Part shown: positions 8,350 through 17,545 of the stretch, one piece after another
Layout: every line of letters begins with the position of its first letter
Position numbering within the stretch: the stretch's first letter is position 1
NCBI GenBank assembly: GCA_963796225.1
Contig: CAWCLK010000050.1
Span: 1-64,000 of the forward strand
Reading direction: 5' to 3'
Source of the DNA: CAWCLK01 sp963796225
GTDB lineage: Bacteria; Actinomycetota; Nitriliruptoria; Nitriliruptorales; Nitriliruptoraceae
DNA length: 64,000 nucleotides
Notes under the pieces: generated by a model
Databases searched by the model: none
What the model saw: the letters and a program-made list of their open reading frames with translations, nothing else
What the model was told of the DNA's origin: nothing
Position numbers and translations under genes: made by a program

Positions 8350-9063
8350 TCAACCCTGCCGTGTGGAGAGCATGGCCACCTCGACCAGACGGACCTCGGC
8401 CGGCTGTCCGATCGTGTGGACGACCTGGTCGGCCACGGCCGATGGGGCAAGGCCCTTGGACGACGTGCGCGACTCGTACTCCTCGTCGACGCCCTCGAAG
8501 ATCGGGGTGTCGACGTAGCCGGGCGAGAGGATCGCGACCCGGACGGGCCCGTCGGCCAGCTCGATGGCCAGGCCCTGGCTGATGGCGTGGACGGCGTGCT
8601 TGCTGCCCGAGTAGATGGCCATGGCCGAGCTGGCGACCCGGCGCCCCGACATCGACGAGATGTTCACGACGTCGGCGAGCTCGGCCTGCTGGAGGTACGG
8701 CAGGGCGACGCGGGTGGCGTACAGCAGCCCGAGCACGTTGACCTCGTAGGTCGTGCGCCAGTCGGACGGGTCGCCGTCGAGCACGCCGCCGGGGAACGCG
8801 ACCCCCGCGGCGTTGACCAGCCCGTCGAGGCCGCCGAGTGCGTCCGCGGCGGCCTCGACGGCCGGCGCCAGCGTGTCCGGCACGGTGACGTCGGCCGCGG
8901 CCACGTGGGCGTCGGTCAGATCGGCTGCGACCTCCTCGAGGCGTCCCGTCGAGCGCGCCAGCAGGGCCACGCGCGCCCCGGCGGCATCCAGTGCGCGGGC
9001 GGTCGCGGCCCCGATGCCGGAGGAGGCGCCGGTCACGAGGATGCGGCGGCCGGCGAGGTCCAT
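8350..9063 (-). CDS. Short-chain dehydrogenase/reductase (SDR)
   Basis: This 237-residue classical SDR has TGASSGIG at 11-18, NAAG at 84-87, S136/S137, and the catalytic Y151 and K155 in YSGSK. The start chosen is the ATG with AAGGA seven bases upstream; an earlier in-frame ATG would overlap the LexA box and adds residues unlike the family. It resembles the YdfG/clavaldehyde-dehydrogenase-like group (serine and 3-hydroxy acid dehydrogenases), but the substrate is not determinable. It is divergent from the helicase gene. Confidence 0.85.
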   Translation of the reverse strand: MDLAGRRILVTGASSGIGAATARALDAAGARVALLARSTGRLEEVAADLTDAHVAAADVTVPDTLAPAVEAAADALGGLDGLVNAAGVAFPGGVLDGDPSDWRTTYEVNVLGLLYATRVALPYLQQAELADVVNISSMSGRRVASSAMAIYSGSKHAVHAISQGLAIELADGPVRVAILSPGYVDTPIFEGVDEEYESRTSSKGLAPSAVADQVVHTIGQPAEVRLVEVAMLSTRQG

Positions 9064-9085
9064 GGAGTGTCCTTGGTCGTCAGGC

Positions 9086-9108
9086 GTGTCACCGCCGAAG
9101 TGTAGAGT
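9086..9108 (+). promoter_or_regulatory. Candidate PafBC-type (LexA-independent) DNA-damage promoter
   Basis: TGTCACCG, an 8-nt spacer and TAGAGT match the spacing of the mycobacterial RecA-NDp/PafBC motif (TGTCRGTG-N8-TAGNNT). The -10-like part matches fully; the upstream part differs at two positions of the eight. It lies upstream of the helicase GTG and abuts the LexA box. It is inferred from a remembered consensus. Confidence 0.45.
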
Positions 9109-9123
9109 CGAACGCATGTTCGC
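9108..9123. promoter_or_regulatory. LexA (SOS) box
   Basis: TCGAACGCATGTTCGC matches the actinobacterial SOS box TCGAAC-N4-GTTCGA with a single mismatch at the last base. It begins at the final T of a TAGAGT -10-like hexamer and lies 27 bp upstream of the helicase start, a position where bound LexA would block initiation. Confidence 0.85.
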
Positions 9124-9149
9124 CCGATCTCGGCTGCAAGGTCCCCATC

Positions 9150-11237
9150 GTGCCCTCCCCCACCGCCGCCGTCGACGCTCGCCCCCGCCATCTGGCCGAC
9201 CTCGACGACGCCCAGCTGGCCGCGGCGACCCACGGCGAAGGTCCGCTGCTCGTGGTGGCCGGGGCAGGCACGGGCAAGACCCGCACGCTGGTGGCGCGCG
9301 TGGCCGAGCTCGTGGAGCGGGGCGCGCGCCCCGAACGCATCCTGCTGCTCACGTTCACGCGGCGAGCGGCCGCCGAGATGCTGCAGCGGGCACGGTCCCT
9401 GACCGGTGACGACCGGCTGCGGCAGGTGCGGGGCGGGACCTTCCACTCCATCGCCCACCGGGTCCTGCAGCGGCACGGGGCGGCCGTGGGGCTGGCGCCC
9501 GGTTTCTCGGTGCTCGACGAGGGCGACCTCCGCGACGTCGTGGCCCTGGTGCGCACCGAGTCGGGTGTGGCCGACGGGCAGACGCGCTTCCCGCGGGCGG
9601 ACACGATCGCGGCGATCGCCTCGCGGGTGGCCAACACGCAGCGGCCGCTCAGCGAGGTGGTGGACCGGGCCTTCCCGTGGTGCCGCGACCACCTCGACGG
9701 GATCCGCGAGGTGCTGGTCGGGGCGCGGGACCGCAAGCGGGCCATGAACGCCGTGGACTTCGACGACCTGCTGCTGCACTGGCGGGCGCTGCTGGCCGCG
9801 GGTGCGGGCGACGTGGTGCGCCAGCAGTTCGACCACGTGCTCGTCGACGAGTACCAGGACACCAACGCCGTGCAGGCCGACATCCTCCACGACCTCGTGC
9901 GGGACCACGGCAACGTCACCGTCGTCGGCGACGACGCGCAGGCGATCTACGGGTTCCGCGCCGCCAGCGTCGACAACATCCTCGGGTTCGCGGACCGGTT
10001 CCCCGGGACCACCACGGTGCGGCTGGAACGCAACCACCGGTCGGTCCAGCCGGTGCTCGACGCCGCCAACGCGGTCATGGCCGGGGCGCGCCGTACCCAC
10101 GGGATCCAGCTGGCCGCGGTGCGCGGGGGCGGGGCGCGCCCACGGCTGGTGACCTGTGCCGACGAGGCGGCCCAGTCGGAGGCGGTCTGCGACGCCGTGC
10201 TCGAGCTGCGCGAGCAGGGTGTCGACCTGCGTGAGCAGGCCGTGCTGGTGCGCACCGGGCACCACAGCGACGGGCTCGAGCTCGAGCTGGCCCGCCGTGA
10301 CGTGCCGTTCGTGAAGTTCGGCGGGCTGCAGTTCCTGCAGGCCGCCCACGTCAAGGACCTCGCCGCGATGCTCCGGCTGCTGGACAACCCCGCGGACGAG
10401 CTGGCCTGGCATCGCGTGCTCGGGCTGGTCGAGGGCGTCGGCCCGGCCACGACCCGGCGTGTGCTGGACCAGCTCGGGGTCGGGGCGTGGCGGGCCGGGG
10501 CGGCGGACCGCTCCCCCATGGCCCGGTTCCTCGACGACGGCGCCGACGTCCCGTCGACCGCGGCCGAGGGCGTGGCGGCGCTGCGGGGCGCGTGGGCGGC
10601 CATCGCGGCCGACGGCGGGGACGGCATGCCCGTCGGGGCGCAGGTCGACGTCCTGGCCGGGGCGTGCCGGACCCTGTGGCCGCACGTGTACGACAACGCC
10701 ACCGCCCGCCTCGCCGACGTCGACCGGATCGGGGCGCTGGCCGCCGGCCATCCCGACCGGGGCCGGTTCCTGGCCGACCTGACACTCGACCCGCCGTCGT
10801 CGACCTCCGAGCTGGCCGGTCCGCCGCACCTGGACGACGACTGGCTGACGATCTCGACCATCCACTCGGCCAAGGGCGGCGAGTGGCGCGCCGTCCACCT
10901 GCTGCACGCCACCGACGGGAACATCCCCTCGGACATGTCGCTTCGTGACACCGACGCCGTCGAGGAGGAACGCCGGCTGCTGTACGTGGCGATGACCCGG
11001 GCCAGGGACGACCTGCGCGTCCACGCCCCGCTGAGGTTCCACATCGACCGGTTCGCCCACACCTCGCGCCACGGCTACGCCCAGCTGTCGCGCTTCCTCT
11101 CCCCCGTCCGCGACCACTTCGACGAGGTCGCGGTCGGTGGACACGACGCCGACGGTCAGGGTCCCTGGGGCGGGGCGGTCGCTGCTGGCGGGGCGACCGT
11201 GGTGGACGGGGCGCTCGAGGAGCTGTGGGGCGCCTGA
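9150..11237 (+). CDS. UvrD/PcrA-like superfamily 1 DNA helicase
   Basis: This 695-residue ATP-dependent 3'-5' helicase has the Q-motif region LDDAQLAA (18-25), Walker A GAGTGKT (38-44), motif Ia TFTRRAAAEM, Walker B DEYQD (233-237), motif III GDDAQAIYGFR (260-270) and, near the C-terminus, TIHSAKGGEWRAV and LLYVAMTRARDDL (motifs V and VI). The GTG start follows AAGG. No nuclease domain is seen, so it is UvrD-like rather than AddA- or AdnA-like. The LexA box and PafBC-type element directly upstream fit a DNA-repair role. Confidence 0.92.
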   Translation: MPSPTAAVDARPRHLADLDDAQLAAATHGEGPLLVVAGAGTGKTRTLVARVAELVERGARPERILLLTFTRRAAAEMLQRARSLTGDDRLRQVRGGTFHSIAHRVLQRHGAAVGLAPGFSVLDEGDLRDVVALVRTESGVADGQTRFPRADTIAAIASRVANTQRPLSEVVDRAFPWCRDHLDGIREVLVGARDRKRAMNAVDFDDLLLHWRALLAAGAGDVVRQQFDHVLVDEYQDTNAVQADILHDLVRDHGNVTVVGDDAQAIYGFRAASVDNILGFADRFPGTTTVRLERNHRSVQPVLDAANAVMAGARRTHGIQLAAVRGGGARPRLVTCADEAAQSEAVCDAVLELREQGVDLREQAVLVRTGHHSDGLELELARRDVPFVKFGGLQFLQAAHVKDLAAMLRLLDNPADELAWHRVLGLVEGVGPATTRRVLDQLGVGAWRAGAADRSPMARFLDDGADVPSTAAEGVAALRGAWAAIAADGGDGMPVGAQVDVLAGACRTLWPHVYDNATARLADVDRIGALAAGHPDRGRFLADLTLDPPSSTSELAGPPHLDDDWLTISTIHSAKGGEWRAVHLLHATDGNIPSDMSLRDTDAVEEERRLLYVAMTRARDDLRVHAPLRFHIDRFAHTSRHGYAQLSRFLSPVRDHFDEVAVGGHDADGQGPWGGAVAAGGATVVDGALEELWGA

Positions 11238-11240
11238 GGC

Positions 11241-11723
11241 TCAGGCGGCGGCCGTGGCCGAGGGTGCCAGCAGGTCCAGCTTCTGCATGCCGGTGAGGAC
11301 CGCCAGCAGCTCGACGTCGGCCTCCGGGGCCGTGTCCACCTGCTTGCCGCCCCGCACACGCAGCAGCGAGCCGACCTGCAGGATGTCCAGGACCTTCGGA
11401 CCGCCGTAGTCCGAGGTGACCTCGTAGGCGAACGGCAGCACGCCCTTGCGGCTCATCCGGTAGCGGCCGGTGTGGACGTTGATGGCCGTGACGTGGTGGG
11501 CCATCGGCCGCACCGAGGCAACCCGCGCCCCGGTCGACACGTTGACCAGGTCGAACCCGCCCTTGCGGGCCTCGGTGCGGAACAGCCGCTCGCCGATCTC
11601 GACCTCGCCGGCGCGGGCCGTGGCCAGCGCGCCGTCGCCGTCGGTCAGGTCGTAGCCGGGGCGCACGCCCTTGACGGCACGCCACGACAGCGTGGAGGAG
11701 GTCAGCGCGTCACGGATCGACAC
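11241..11723 (-). CDS. Conserved hypothetical, LURP-one/scramblase-like beta protein (tentative)
   Basis: This is a 160-residue protein rich in short beta strands with no signal peptide or membrane segment. Pairs such as YDLTDGDGALATAR and FDLVNVSTGARVASV resemble the repeated strands of the LURP-one/Tubby-C-like fold. That similarity is by eye and weak, and no function is assigned. The GTG at 11723 is preferred over the GTG six codons upstream because only it has an AAAGG at proper spacing. The stop lies three bases from that of the convergent helicase. Confidence 0.6.
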   Translation of the reverse strand: MSIRDALTSSTLSWRAVKGVRPGYDLTDGDGALATARAGEVEIGERLFRTEARKGGFDLVNVSTGARVASVRPMAHHVTAINVHTGRYRMSRKGVLPFAYEVTSDYGGPKVLDILQVGSLLRVRGGKQVDTAPEADVELLAVLTGMQKLDLLAPSATAAA

Positions 11724-11798
11724 CCGGGGACCTTTCGACACCGGCGGGACCCGGACGGTAGCCCGCCGATCGCCGGCGGGGCCACCCGGGGAGCCCCG

Positions 11799-13799
11799 TC
11801 AGGCGTCCTCGGCCTCGTCGACGACCACCAGCACGTCGTCGGCCTCGACCTGTGTGCCGGCCTGCACCTTCACGGCCGACACCACACCGTCGACGTCGGC
11901 GGCGATGCGGTGCTCCATCTTCATCGCCTCGACGACCACGAGCACGTCCCCCCTGGTCACCTGCTGGCCCTCCTCGACCAGCACCTCGACGACGGAGCCG
12001 GGCATCGGCGACAGCGCCGCGCCGGGCTCCTCGACGGTGCGGGCGTGCGGGAAGCGCGGCTCACGGCGCAGGGTCACGTTGCCGCTCGGCAGGACCACCT
12101 GCACGCTGGGACCGTCGACGTGGACCCGTGCGTCCAGGCGGTGCCCGTCGACCTCCACCCGCAGGCGCCCCGGGGCCCGTGCCAGCACCCGGACGCCCAC
12201 GGCGTGCTCGCCGCGGGGCGCGACGTGCCAGGTGCCGTCGCGATCACGTTCGATGGTGGCCTGCTGCTGGTGGCCGGCGACCAGCACGTCGACGGCCATG
12301 GGGCCGAGTCCCGTGTTGGAGAAGCCCGACGGCACGCCGCCCCACGCCGGGGCGGGGTCACGCAGGTGTTCCTCGACCAGGGCCACGACCACCGCGAGGT
12401 CCGCCTCGTCCTCCCGCGGCGGGAACACCCGGTCGGCGGCCGCGGGGAAGCGGCGGTCGAGGTAGTCGGTGGTGGTGTCCCCGGCGAGGAAGGCGCCGTC
12501 GCGCAGGATCGCCACCAGCAGGTCGCGGTTGGTGGTCACGCCCTGGATGACGGTCCGCTCGAGCCCGCGGGCGAGCAGGGCGGCAGCCTCCTCGCGGGTC
12601 GGCGCCGACGCCACGACCTTGGCGACCATGGGGTCGTAGAAGGGCGAGACGGCGCTGCCCTCGACGACCCCGCTCTCCCACCGCAGCGCCACGTCGTCGG
12701 CGGGACGGAAGCCGGACAGGGTCCCGGTGACCGGCAGGTAGTCGTTGCCGGGGTCCTCGGCGTAGAGGCGCACCTCGATGGCGTGACCCGACGTCGAGAT
12801 CTCGTCCTGTGCCAACGGGAGCGGCAGGCCCTGGGCGACCAGCAGCTGCCAGCGGACCAGGTCGACACCGGTGACCTGCTCCGTGACCGGGTGCTCGACC
12901 TGCAGGCGGGTGTTCATCTCGAGGAAGGCGAACTCGCCGGTGTCGTCGTCCAGCACGAACTCGACCGTCCCCGCCCCGACGTAGTCCACGGCCCGGGCCG
13001 CCTCGACGGCTGCGGCGCACAGCGCGTCGCGCAGCGATCGGGTGAGGCGGGGCGAGGGTGTCTCCTCGACGACCTTCTGGTGGCGACGCTGGATCGAGCA
13101 CTCGCGCTCGAACAGGTGCACGACCTCGCCGTGCTGGTCACCGACGACCTGCACCTCGACGTGCCGGGCGTGGGCGACGTAGCGTTCGAGGAAGACCCGG
13201 TCGTCCCCGAACGCCGAGGCCGATTCGCGCCGGGCGGAGGCGACGGCGTCCACGAGTCCGTCGGCGTCCTCGACGACGCGCATGCCCTTGCCCCCGCCGC
13301 CGGCCGCGGCCTTGACCATCAGGGGGAACCCGATCTCGGTGCCGGCGGCACCCACGTCGCTGTCGGCATCGAGCTCGGCCGACGGCAGCAGCGGGACACC
13401 CGCGTCGGCCATGCGCCGCTTGGCCTCGACCTTGTCCCCCATCGCCGCGATGGCCTCGGGCGACGGCCCGATCCACACCAGCCCGGCGTCGAGGACGGCA
13501 CGGGCGAAGTCGGCGTTCTCGGCGAGGAACCCGAAGCCGGGGTGGACGGCGTCGGCGCCCGTGCGACGGGCCGCGTCGAGCAGGGCGTCCTGGCGCAGGT
13601 AGGAGGTGGCGGGCGTGTCCCCGCCGATGGCCACGGCCTCGTCGCAGGCGGCGACGTGCAGTCCGTCGGCGTCCGGGTCGGAGAACACCGCGACCGTGCC
13701 GATGCCCATGGCGCGACAGGTTCGGGCGATGCGGACGCCGATCTCGCCGCGATTGGCGATCAGCACCTTCTGGACGGTCTTCCTGATGGCGGGGGTCAT
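11799..13799 (-). CDS. Acyl-CoA carboxylase alpha subunit (biotin carboxylase + biotin carrier)
   Basis: This 666-residue protein has an N-terminal biotin carboxylase domain (IANRGEIGVRIART near 15-28, ATP-grasp loop AAAGGGGKGMR, FLEMNTRLQVEHPVTE), a middle linker domain, and a C-terminal biotinyl domain with EAMKMEH, whose lysine (about K627) carries biotin. It carboxylates biotin for the partner transferase. The ATG at 13799 has GAGGAG seven bases upstream; a GTG at 13814 overlaps the upstream stop (GTGA) and could also serve. It is co-transcribed with the beta subunit. The substrate may be methylcrotonyl- or propionyl-CoA. Confidence 0.93.
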   Translation of the reverse strand: MTPAIRKTVQKVLIANRGEIGVRIARTCRAMGIGTVAVFSDPDADGLHVAACDEAVAIGGDTPATSYLRQDALLDAARRTGADAVHPGFGFLAENADFARAVLDAGLVWIGPSPEAIAAMGDKVEAKRRMADAGVPLLPSAELDADSDVGAAGTEIGFPLMVKAAAGGGGKGMRVVEDADGLVDAVASARRESASAFGDDRVFLERYVAHARHVEVQVVGDQHGEVVHLFERECSIQRRHQKVVEETPSPRLTRSLRDALCAAAVEAARAVDYVGAGTVEFVLDDDTGEFAFLEMNTRLQVEHPVTEQVTGVDLVRWQLLVAQGLPLPLAQDEISTSGHAIEVRLYAEDPGNDYLPVTGTLSGFRPADDVALRWESGVVEGSAVSPFYDPMVAKVVASAPTREEAAALLARGLERTVIQGVTTNRDLLVAILRDGAFLAGDTTTDYLDRRFPAAADRVFPPREDEADLAVVVALVEEHLRDPAPAWGGVPSGFSNTGLGPMAVDVLVAGHQQQATIERDRDGTWHVAPRGEHAVGVRVLARAPGRLRVEVDGHRLDARVHVDGPSVQVVLPSGNVTLRREPRFPHARTVEEPGAALSPMPGSVVEVLVEEGQQVTRGDVLVVVEAMKMEHRIAADVDGVVSAVKVQAGTQVEADDVLVVVDEAEDA

Positions 13800-13810
13800 G
13801 GGTGAGCTCC

Positions 13811-15424
13811 TCACATCCGGAAGACGCCGAAGGCGTCCGTGCCCTCGACGGGTGCGTTGTGGCAGGCCGACAGCGCCATGCCGAGCACGTGCCGCGTGTC
13901 ACGCGGGTCGATGACGCCGTCGTCCCATCCCTGCCCCGTGGCGAACAGGGCGTTGGACTCGGCCTCGATCTGGGATTCGACCATCTGGCGGATGCCCGCG
14001 GCCTGGCCCTCGTCGAAGGTCTCGCCCCGGTTCTCGGCGGCCGAGCGGGCCACGATCTCGAGCACGCCCGCCAGCTGCTGTGGACCCATGACCGCGATGT
14101 GGTGGTTGGGCCAGGTGAACAGGAACCGGGGGTCGTAGGCGCGGCCGCACATCCCGTAGTTGCCCGCCCCGTAGCTGGCCCCGGTCATCACCGTGATGTG
14201 CGGGACGGTCGAGTTCGTGACGGCGTTGATCAGCTTGGCACCGTCCTTGATGATCCCTCCCTGCTCGTACTGGGTGCCGACCATGAAGCCCGTGATGTTC
14301 TGCAGGAACAGGATCGGGACGTCCATGCGGTTGCACAGCTGGATGAACTGGGCGCCCTTCTCGGACTCCTGGCTGAACAGCACGCCGTTGTTGCCGAGCA
14401 CGCCGACGGGGAAGCCGTGGATGGATCCCCACCCGGTGACGAGGTTGGTGCCGTAGGGGCCCTTGAACTCGTCGAACCGGGATCCGTCCAGGACCCGGGC
14501 GAGCACCTCGCGGACGTCGAAGGGCTCGCGCAGGTCCACCGAGGCGATCCCGAGCAGCTCCTCCGGGTCGTGGACGGGCTCGTCGGCGGGTTCGGTCGGG
14601 CCCGGACCCTGCTTGCGCCAGCCGAGGTGCCGGACGACCTGGCGGGCCAGGCGGATCCCGTCCCGCTCGTCCTCGGCGAGGTAGTCGCCGAGCCCGGAGA
14701 CCTTCGCGTGCATCTCGGCGCCGCCGAGCTCCTCCTCGGTCGCCTCCTCGCCAGTCGCCATCTTCACCAGCGGCGGGCCACCGAGGAACACCCTGGAGCG
14801 TTCCTTGATCAGGATCGCGTAGTCGCTCATGCCGGGGACGTACGCCCCGCCGGCGGTGGACGAGCCGAAGACCAGCGACAGCGTGGGGATGCCCGCCCGG
14901 GACAGCGCCGTGAGGTCGTGGAAGGTCCGTCCGCCCCGGACGAAGATGTCCTTCTGGGCACGCAGGTCGGCGCCCGCCGACTCGGTGAGGTTGATGGTGG
15001 GCAGCCGGTTCTCGCGTGCGACCTGCAGTGAGCGCAGCGACTTGGTCACCGAGAACGGGTTCATCGCCCCGCCCTTCACGGTCGGGTCGGCGCCACCGAC
15101 CAGGCACTCGACCCCGCTGACCCAGCCAATTCCCGACACCGACGACCCCCCGACGGGGTAGTCGCTGCCCCAGCCGATCAGGGGCGAGAGCTCCAGCCAT
15201 GGCGAGCCGGGGTCCAGCAGCAGCTGGATGCGTTCGCGCAGCAGCAGCTTCCCGCGGTCGCGGTGGCGGGCGACCTTCTCCGGTCCCCCGCCGGCGCGGG
15301 CCTCGCCGAGCAGGTCACGGATCTGGTCGACGAGCTCGAGGTTGCGGTCACGATTGCGCCGGAAGCCGTCGCCGTCAGGGTCGACGCGGGACCCGAGGAC
15401 GGTCCCGAGGTGGTCGGTCAGCAC
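13811..15424 (-). CDS. Acyl-CoA carboxylase beta subunit (carboxyltransferase)
   Basis: This 537-residue carboxyltransferase transfers CO2 from biotin to an acyl-CoA. Two crotonase-like halves are visible. The N-terminal half has SAGADLRAQ and SSTAGGAYVPGMSDY; the C-terminal half has ITGFMVGTQYEQGGIIKDGAK and GASYGAGNYGMCGRAYDPRFLF. The last motifs resemble methylcrotonyl-CoA carboxylase (MccB/AccD1) more than propionyl-CoA carboxylase, suggesting leucine or branched-chain catabolism; this is inferred. The GTG start has GAAGAGG upstream. A palindrome at 15447-15471 probably marks its operator. Confidence 0.92.
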   Translation of the reverse strand: MLTDHLGTVLGSRVDPDGDGFRRNRDRNLELVDQIRDLLGEARAGGGPEKVARHRDRGKLLLRERIQLLLDPGSPWLELSPLIGWGSDYPVGGSSVSGIGWVSGVECLVGGADPTVKGGAMNPFSVTKSLRSLQVARENRLPTINLTESAGADLRAQKDIFVRGGRTFHDLTALSRAGIPTLSLVFGSSTAGGAYVPGMSDYAILIKERSRVFLGGPPLVKMATGEEATEEELGGAEMHAKVSGLGDYLAEDERDGIRLARQVVRHLGWRKQGPGPTEPADEPVHDPEELLGIASVDLREPFDVREVLARVLDGSRFDEFKGPYGTNLVTGWGSIHGFPVGVLGNNGVLFSQESEKGAQFIQLCNRMDVPILFLQNITGFMVGTQYEQGGIIKDGAKLINAVTNSTVPHITVMTGASYGAGNYGMCGRAYDPRFLFTWPNHHIAVMGPQQLAGVLEIVARSAAENRGETFDEGQAAGIRQMVESQIEAESNALFATGQGWDDGVIDPRDTRHVLGMALSACHNAPVEGTDAFGVFRM

Positions 15425-15446
15425 GGACGCCTCTTCCAGCCGGCAA

Positions 15447-15471
15447 GGAACGAAACTCTAGGAATCGTTCC
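15447..15471. promoter_or_regulatory. Palindromic operator candidate over the carboxylase promoter
   Basis: GGAACGA (15447-15453) and TCGTTCC (15465-15471) form perfect 7-bp arms around an 11-nt centre. On the minus strand the centre contains TAGAGT, a plausible -10, so a dimeric repressor (for example TetR-type) bound here would occlude the promoter of the carboxylase operon 23 bp downstream. No regulator gene is adjacent. The rest of 15472-15656 shows nothing I can assign. Confidence 0.5.
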
Positions 15472-15656
15472 GCGCCCGCGCCGAACCCGCAGTACATGTG
15501 CCCCTGTCCCCCGGCCGGACCCCGGGCGATGCTCGGAGCCGGCCCGGTGGTTGCCCAACGGCAGGGAGTGCCCCCCGCTCCTCGCCCCGACACGGACGAA
15601 TGCCCCCAGCGTCCGACGTGGATCGGGGCCCACCGGGCCTCTCCACGCCCGATCGC

Positions 15657-16793
15657 TCAGGGAGCGGGGCCGACGCCGTCGACGACCCCGGCGGCGGGCA
15701 GGGCCACACGGAAGACCGTGCCGCCGGCCGTGCCCTCGAGGGCCTGGACCTCGCCCCCCAGCAGCTCCACGCCGGCCCGGACCAGGGCGAGCCCGAAGCC
15801 CATCCCGTCGCCACAGGCGCCGGGGGCTCGCATGCGCGGTCGGAAGACCTGGTCCCGCAGGTCCTCGGGGAGCCCCGGACCGTCGTCCTCCACGTCGACG
15901 ACGACCCTGCCGTCCCAGGTCCCGGCCGAGACCCGCAGTGCCGTCCCTTCGGGCGTGTGGTCCACGGCGTTGCGCACCAACCCGACCAGCACACGCCGCA
16001 GCAGCTCCGGGTTCGTCTCGGCGACGACGTCGCCGGCGTCGACCTGGACACGCCCGTCGGTCGTCCCGACCTCGGCGACGACCTCGGCGACCAACGGGGC
16101 GAGCGGCACCGGACAGGTCGGGACACCATCGCCGACCGGCATGTCCCAGAAGCTCGCGAAGTCGTCCACCAGCGCGATGATGCGTTCGCCCGCCGCCACC
16201 ATGCGCCCGAAGATCCGATCGCGGTCCTCCGGGGGGAGCTGCTCCGCACGGTCGTGCAGCGTGCGGGCCAGGCCGGCGACCGCCGTCAACGGGGACCGCA
16301 GGTCGTGCACGAACAGCTGCACGGTCGTGTCACGGACCGACGTCGCGCGGAGCAGCCGCCCGAGCGACGACAACCGCGCGTCGTGCAGCTCCTCCAGCAC
16401 GTCGTCCGCCCGCCGGTGCTCGGTCAGGTCCACCACGAGGCCGCACATCGCATCGCCCTCGAGGTGGTCCTGCACGGCGACGTCGTGGACCCAGCACACG
16501 TCGCCGTCCACGGTCCGCACGCGGTACTCGAGCTCCATGCGCCCGGTCCTCGCGGCTCGCCGGCGCTCGGCGATGACCCGTTCACGATCAGCTCGGTCGA
16601 TCATGACGACCCAGCGACTGGGATCGCCGCACAGGTCGTCCGGTCGCACGCCCAGGCGCTCGAGCAGGCCACCCTGGACGTTCGTGTACCCCCATGCGTC
16701 ATTCGCCAGGCTCGCCCGGTAGGTCAGGGCCGGCAGCGCCGCCACGACCTCGCGTTCCATTGCCCCCATTGCTGCACCCCATGCCCCGGTCAT
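15657..16793 (-). CDS. PAS-domain sensor histidine kinase
   Basis: This 378-residue soluble kinase has an N-terminal PAS fold (about 20-125, with the terminal VDLTEHRRADD hinge), the dimerisation and phosphoacceptor helix FVHDLRSPLT with H163, the N box around N275, DDGPG (303-307) and a GFGLALVR ATP lid. No membrane segment is seen, so it senses an internal cue. It starts 3 bp after the DosR-like regulator that precedes it in the same operon, making the two a cognate pair. Confidence 0.88.
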   Translation of the reverse strand: MTGAWGAAMGAMEREVVAALPALTYRASLANDAWGYTNVQGGLLERLGVRPDDLCGDPSRWVVMIDRADRERVIAERRRAARTGRMELEYRVRTVDGDVCWVHDVAVQDHLEGDAMCGLVVDLTEHRRADDVLEELHDARLSSLGRLLRATSVRDTTVQLFVHDLRSPLTAVAGLARTLHDRAEQLPPEDRDRIFGRMVAAGERIIALVDDFASFWDMPVGDGVPTCPVPLAPLVAEVVAEVGTTDGRVQVDAGDVVAETNPELLRRVLVGLVRNAVDHTPEGTALRVSAGTWDGRVVVDVEDDGPGLPEDLRDQVFRPRMRAPGACGDGMGFGLALVRAGVELLGGEVQALEGTAGGTVFRVALPAAGVVDGVGPAP

Positions 16794-16796
16794 GTC

Positions 16797-17483
16797 TCAT
16801 CCCACCCGCCGCAGGCTCACCCTGGACGTCCGTTGGTCGTTCCGTCTCTGTGTGAGGTACACGGCGGCCTCGGTCCGGTTGCGCATGCCGAGCTTGGCCA
16901 GGATGGTGGAGACGTAGTTGCGGATCGTCTTCTCCGCGACGTTGAGCCGCAGCGCGATCTCGTTGTTCGTGGACCCCTCGGTCATCATCTCGAGGATCCG
17001 CCGTTCCTGTCCCGTCAGCTTGCGGAGCAGGACGTCCTCACCGAGCATGTCGGTGCGGCGACGACGGAACGCCTCGACGTCCTGGGGACGCAGCAGCGCC
17101 TCCCCCTGCGCGATGCGCCGCAGCGCGTCCCAGACCTGCGCGCGGGGCGTGGACTTGGGCAGGAACCCCACGGCGCCGGCGAGGATCGCCGCGTACAGCG
17201 CCTCGTCCTCGGGGAAGGACGTGAAGACCAGGCACTTCGTCAGGGGCAGTCGCGACCGGACCTCCCGGATCACCGTGACCCCGTTGCCGTCCGGCAGGGC
17301 CGAGTCGATGATGGCCAGGTCCGGTTCGGTCCGCAGGATCCCCTCGAAGCCGCTCGCCGCGGTCGAGGCCTCACCCACCACCTCGAAGCCCGGCGCGTCG
17401 TCCAGCAGCAGGCGCAGTCCCTCACGGACGACGTCATGGTCATCGAGCAGGAAGACGCGTTGTGTGCGTGTCATTGTCTCCAC
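16797..17483 (-). CDS. DosR/DevR-like response regulator (NarL family)
   Basis: This 228-residue protein has an N-terminal receiver with D14/D15, phosphoacceptor D60, T88 and K110, and a C-terminal LuxR-type helix-turn-helix (about 155-212). The recognition helix AEKTIRNYVSTILAKLGM closely parallels mycobacterial DosR; K185, R188 and N189 align with the DosR base-contacting Lys, Lys and Asn. It heads an operon with the PAS kinase. The GTG start has AAGGAG at seven bases. A partial DosR-type box lies 62 bp upstream. The name is by similarity; the signal is unknown. Confidence 0.88.
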   Translation of the reverse strand: METMTRTQRVFLLDDHDVVREGLRLLLDDAPGFEVVGEASTAASGFEGILRTEPDLAIIDSALPDGNGVTVIREVRSRLPLTKCLVFTSFPEDEALYAAILAGAVGFLPKSTPRAQVWDALRRIAQGEALLRPQDVEAFRRRRTDMLGEDVLLRKLTGQERRILEMMTEGSTNNEIALRLNVAEKTIRNYVSTILAKLGMRNRTEAAVYLTQRRNDQRTSRVSLRRVG

Positions 17484-17545
17484 GGCAACTCCTTGTCCAA
17501 CTCACTGGGAATGAGCAGGTTCCCGCGGACCGTGTGATGCCAATA

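Noticed and set aside
11729..11745. GGGGACCTTTCGACACC as another DosR-type box
   Set aside because: The right half-site is absent, and the AAAGG of its minus strand is explained as the ribosome site of the gene that starts at 11723.
15488..15510. ATGTGCCCCTGTCC as a DosR-type box before the carboxylase genes
   Set aside because: Three arm mismatches, within chance for this GC content.
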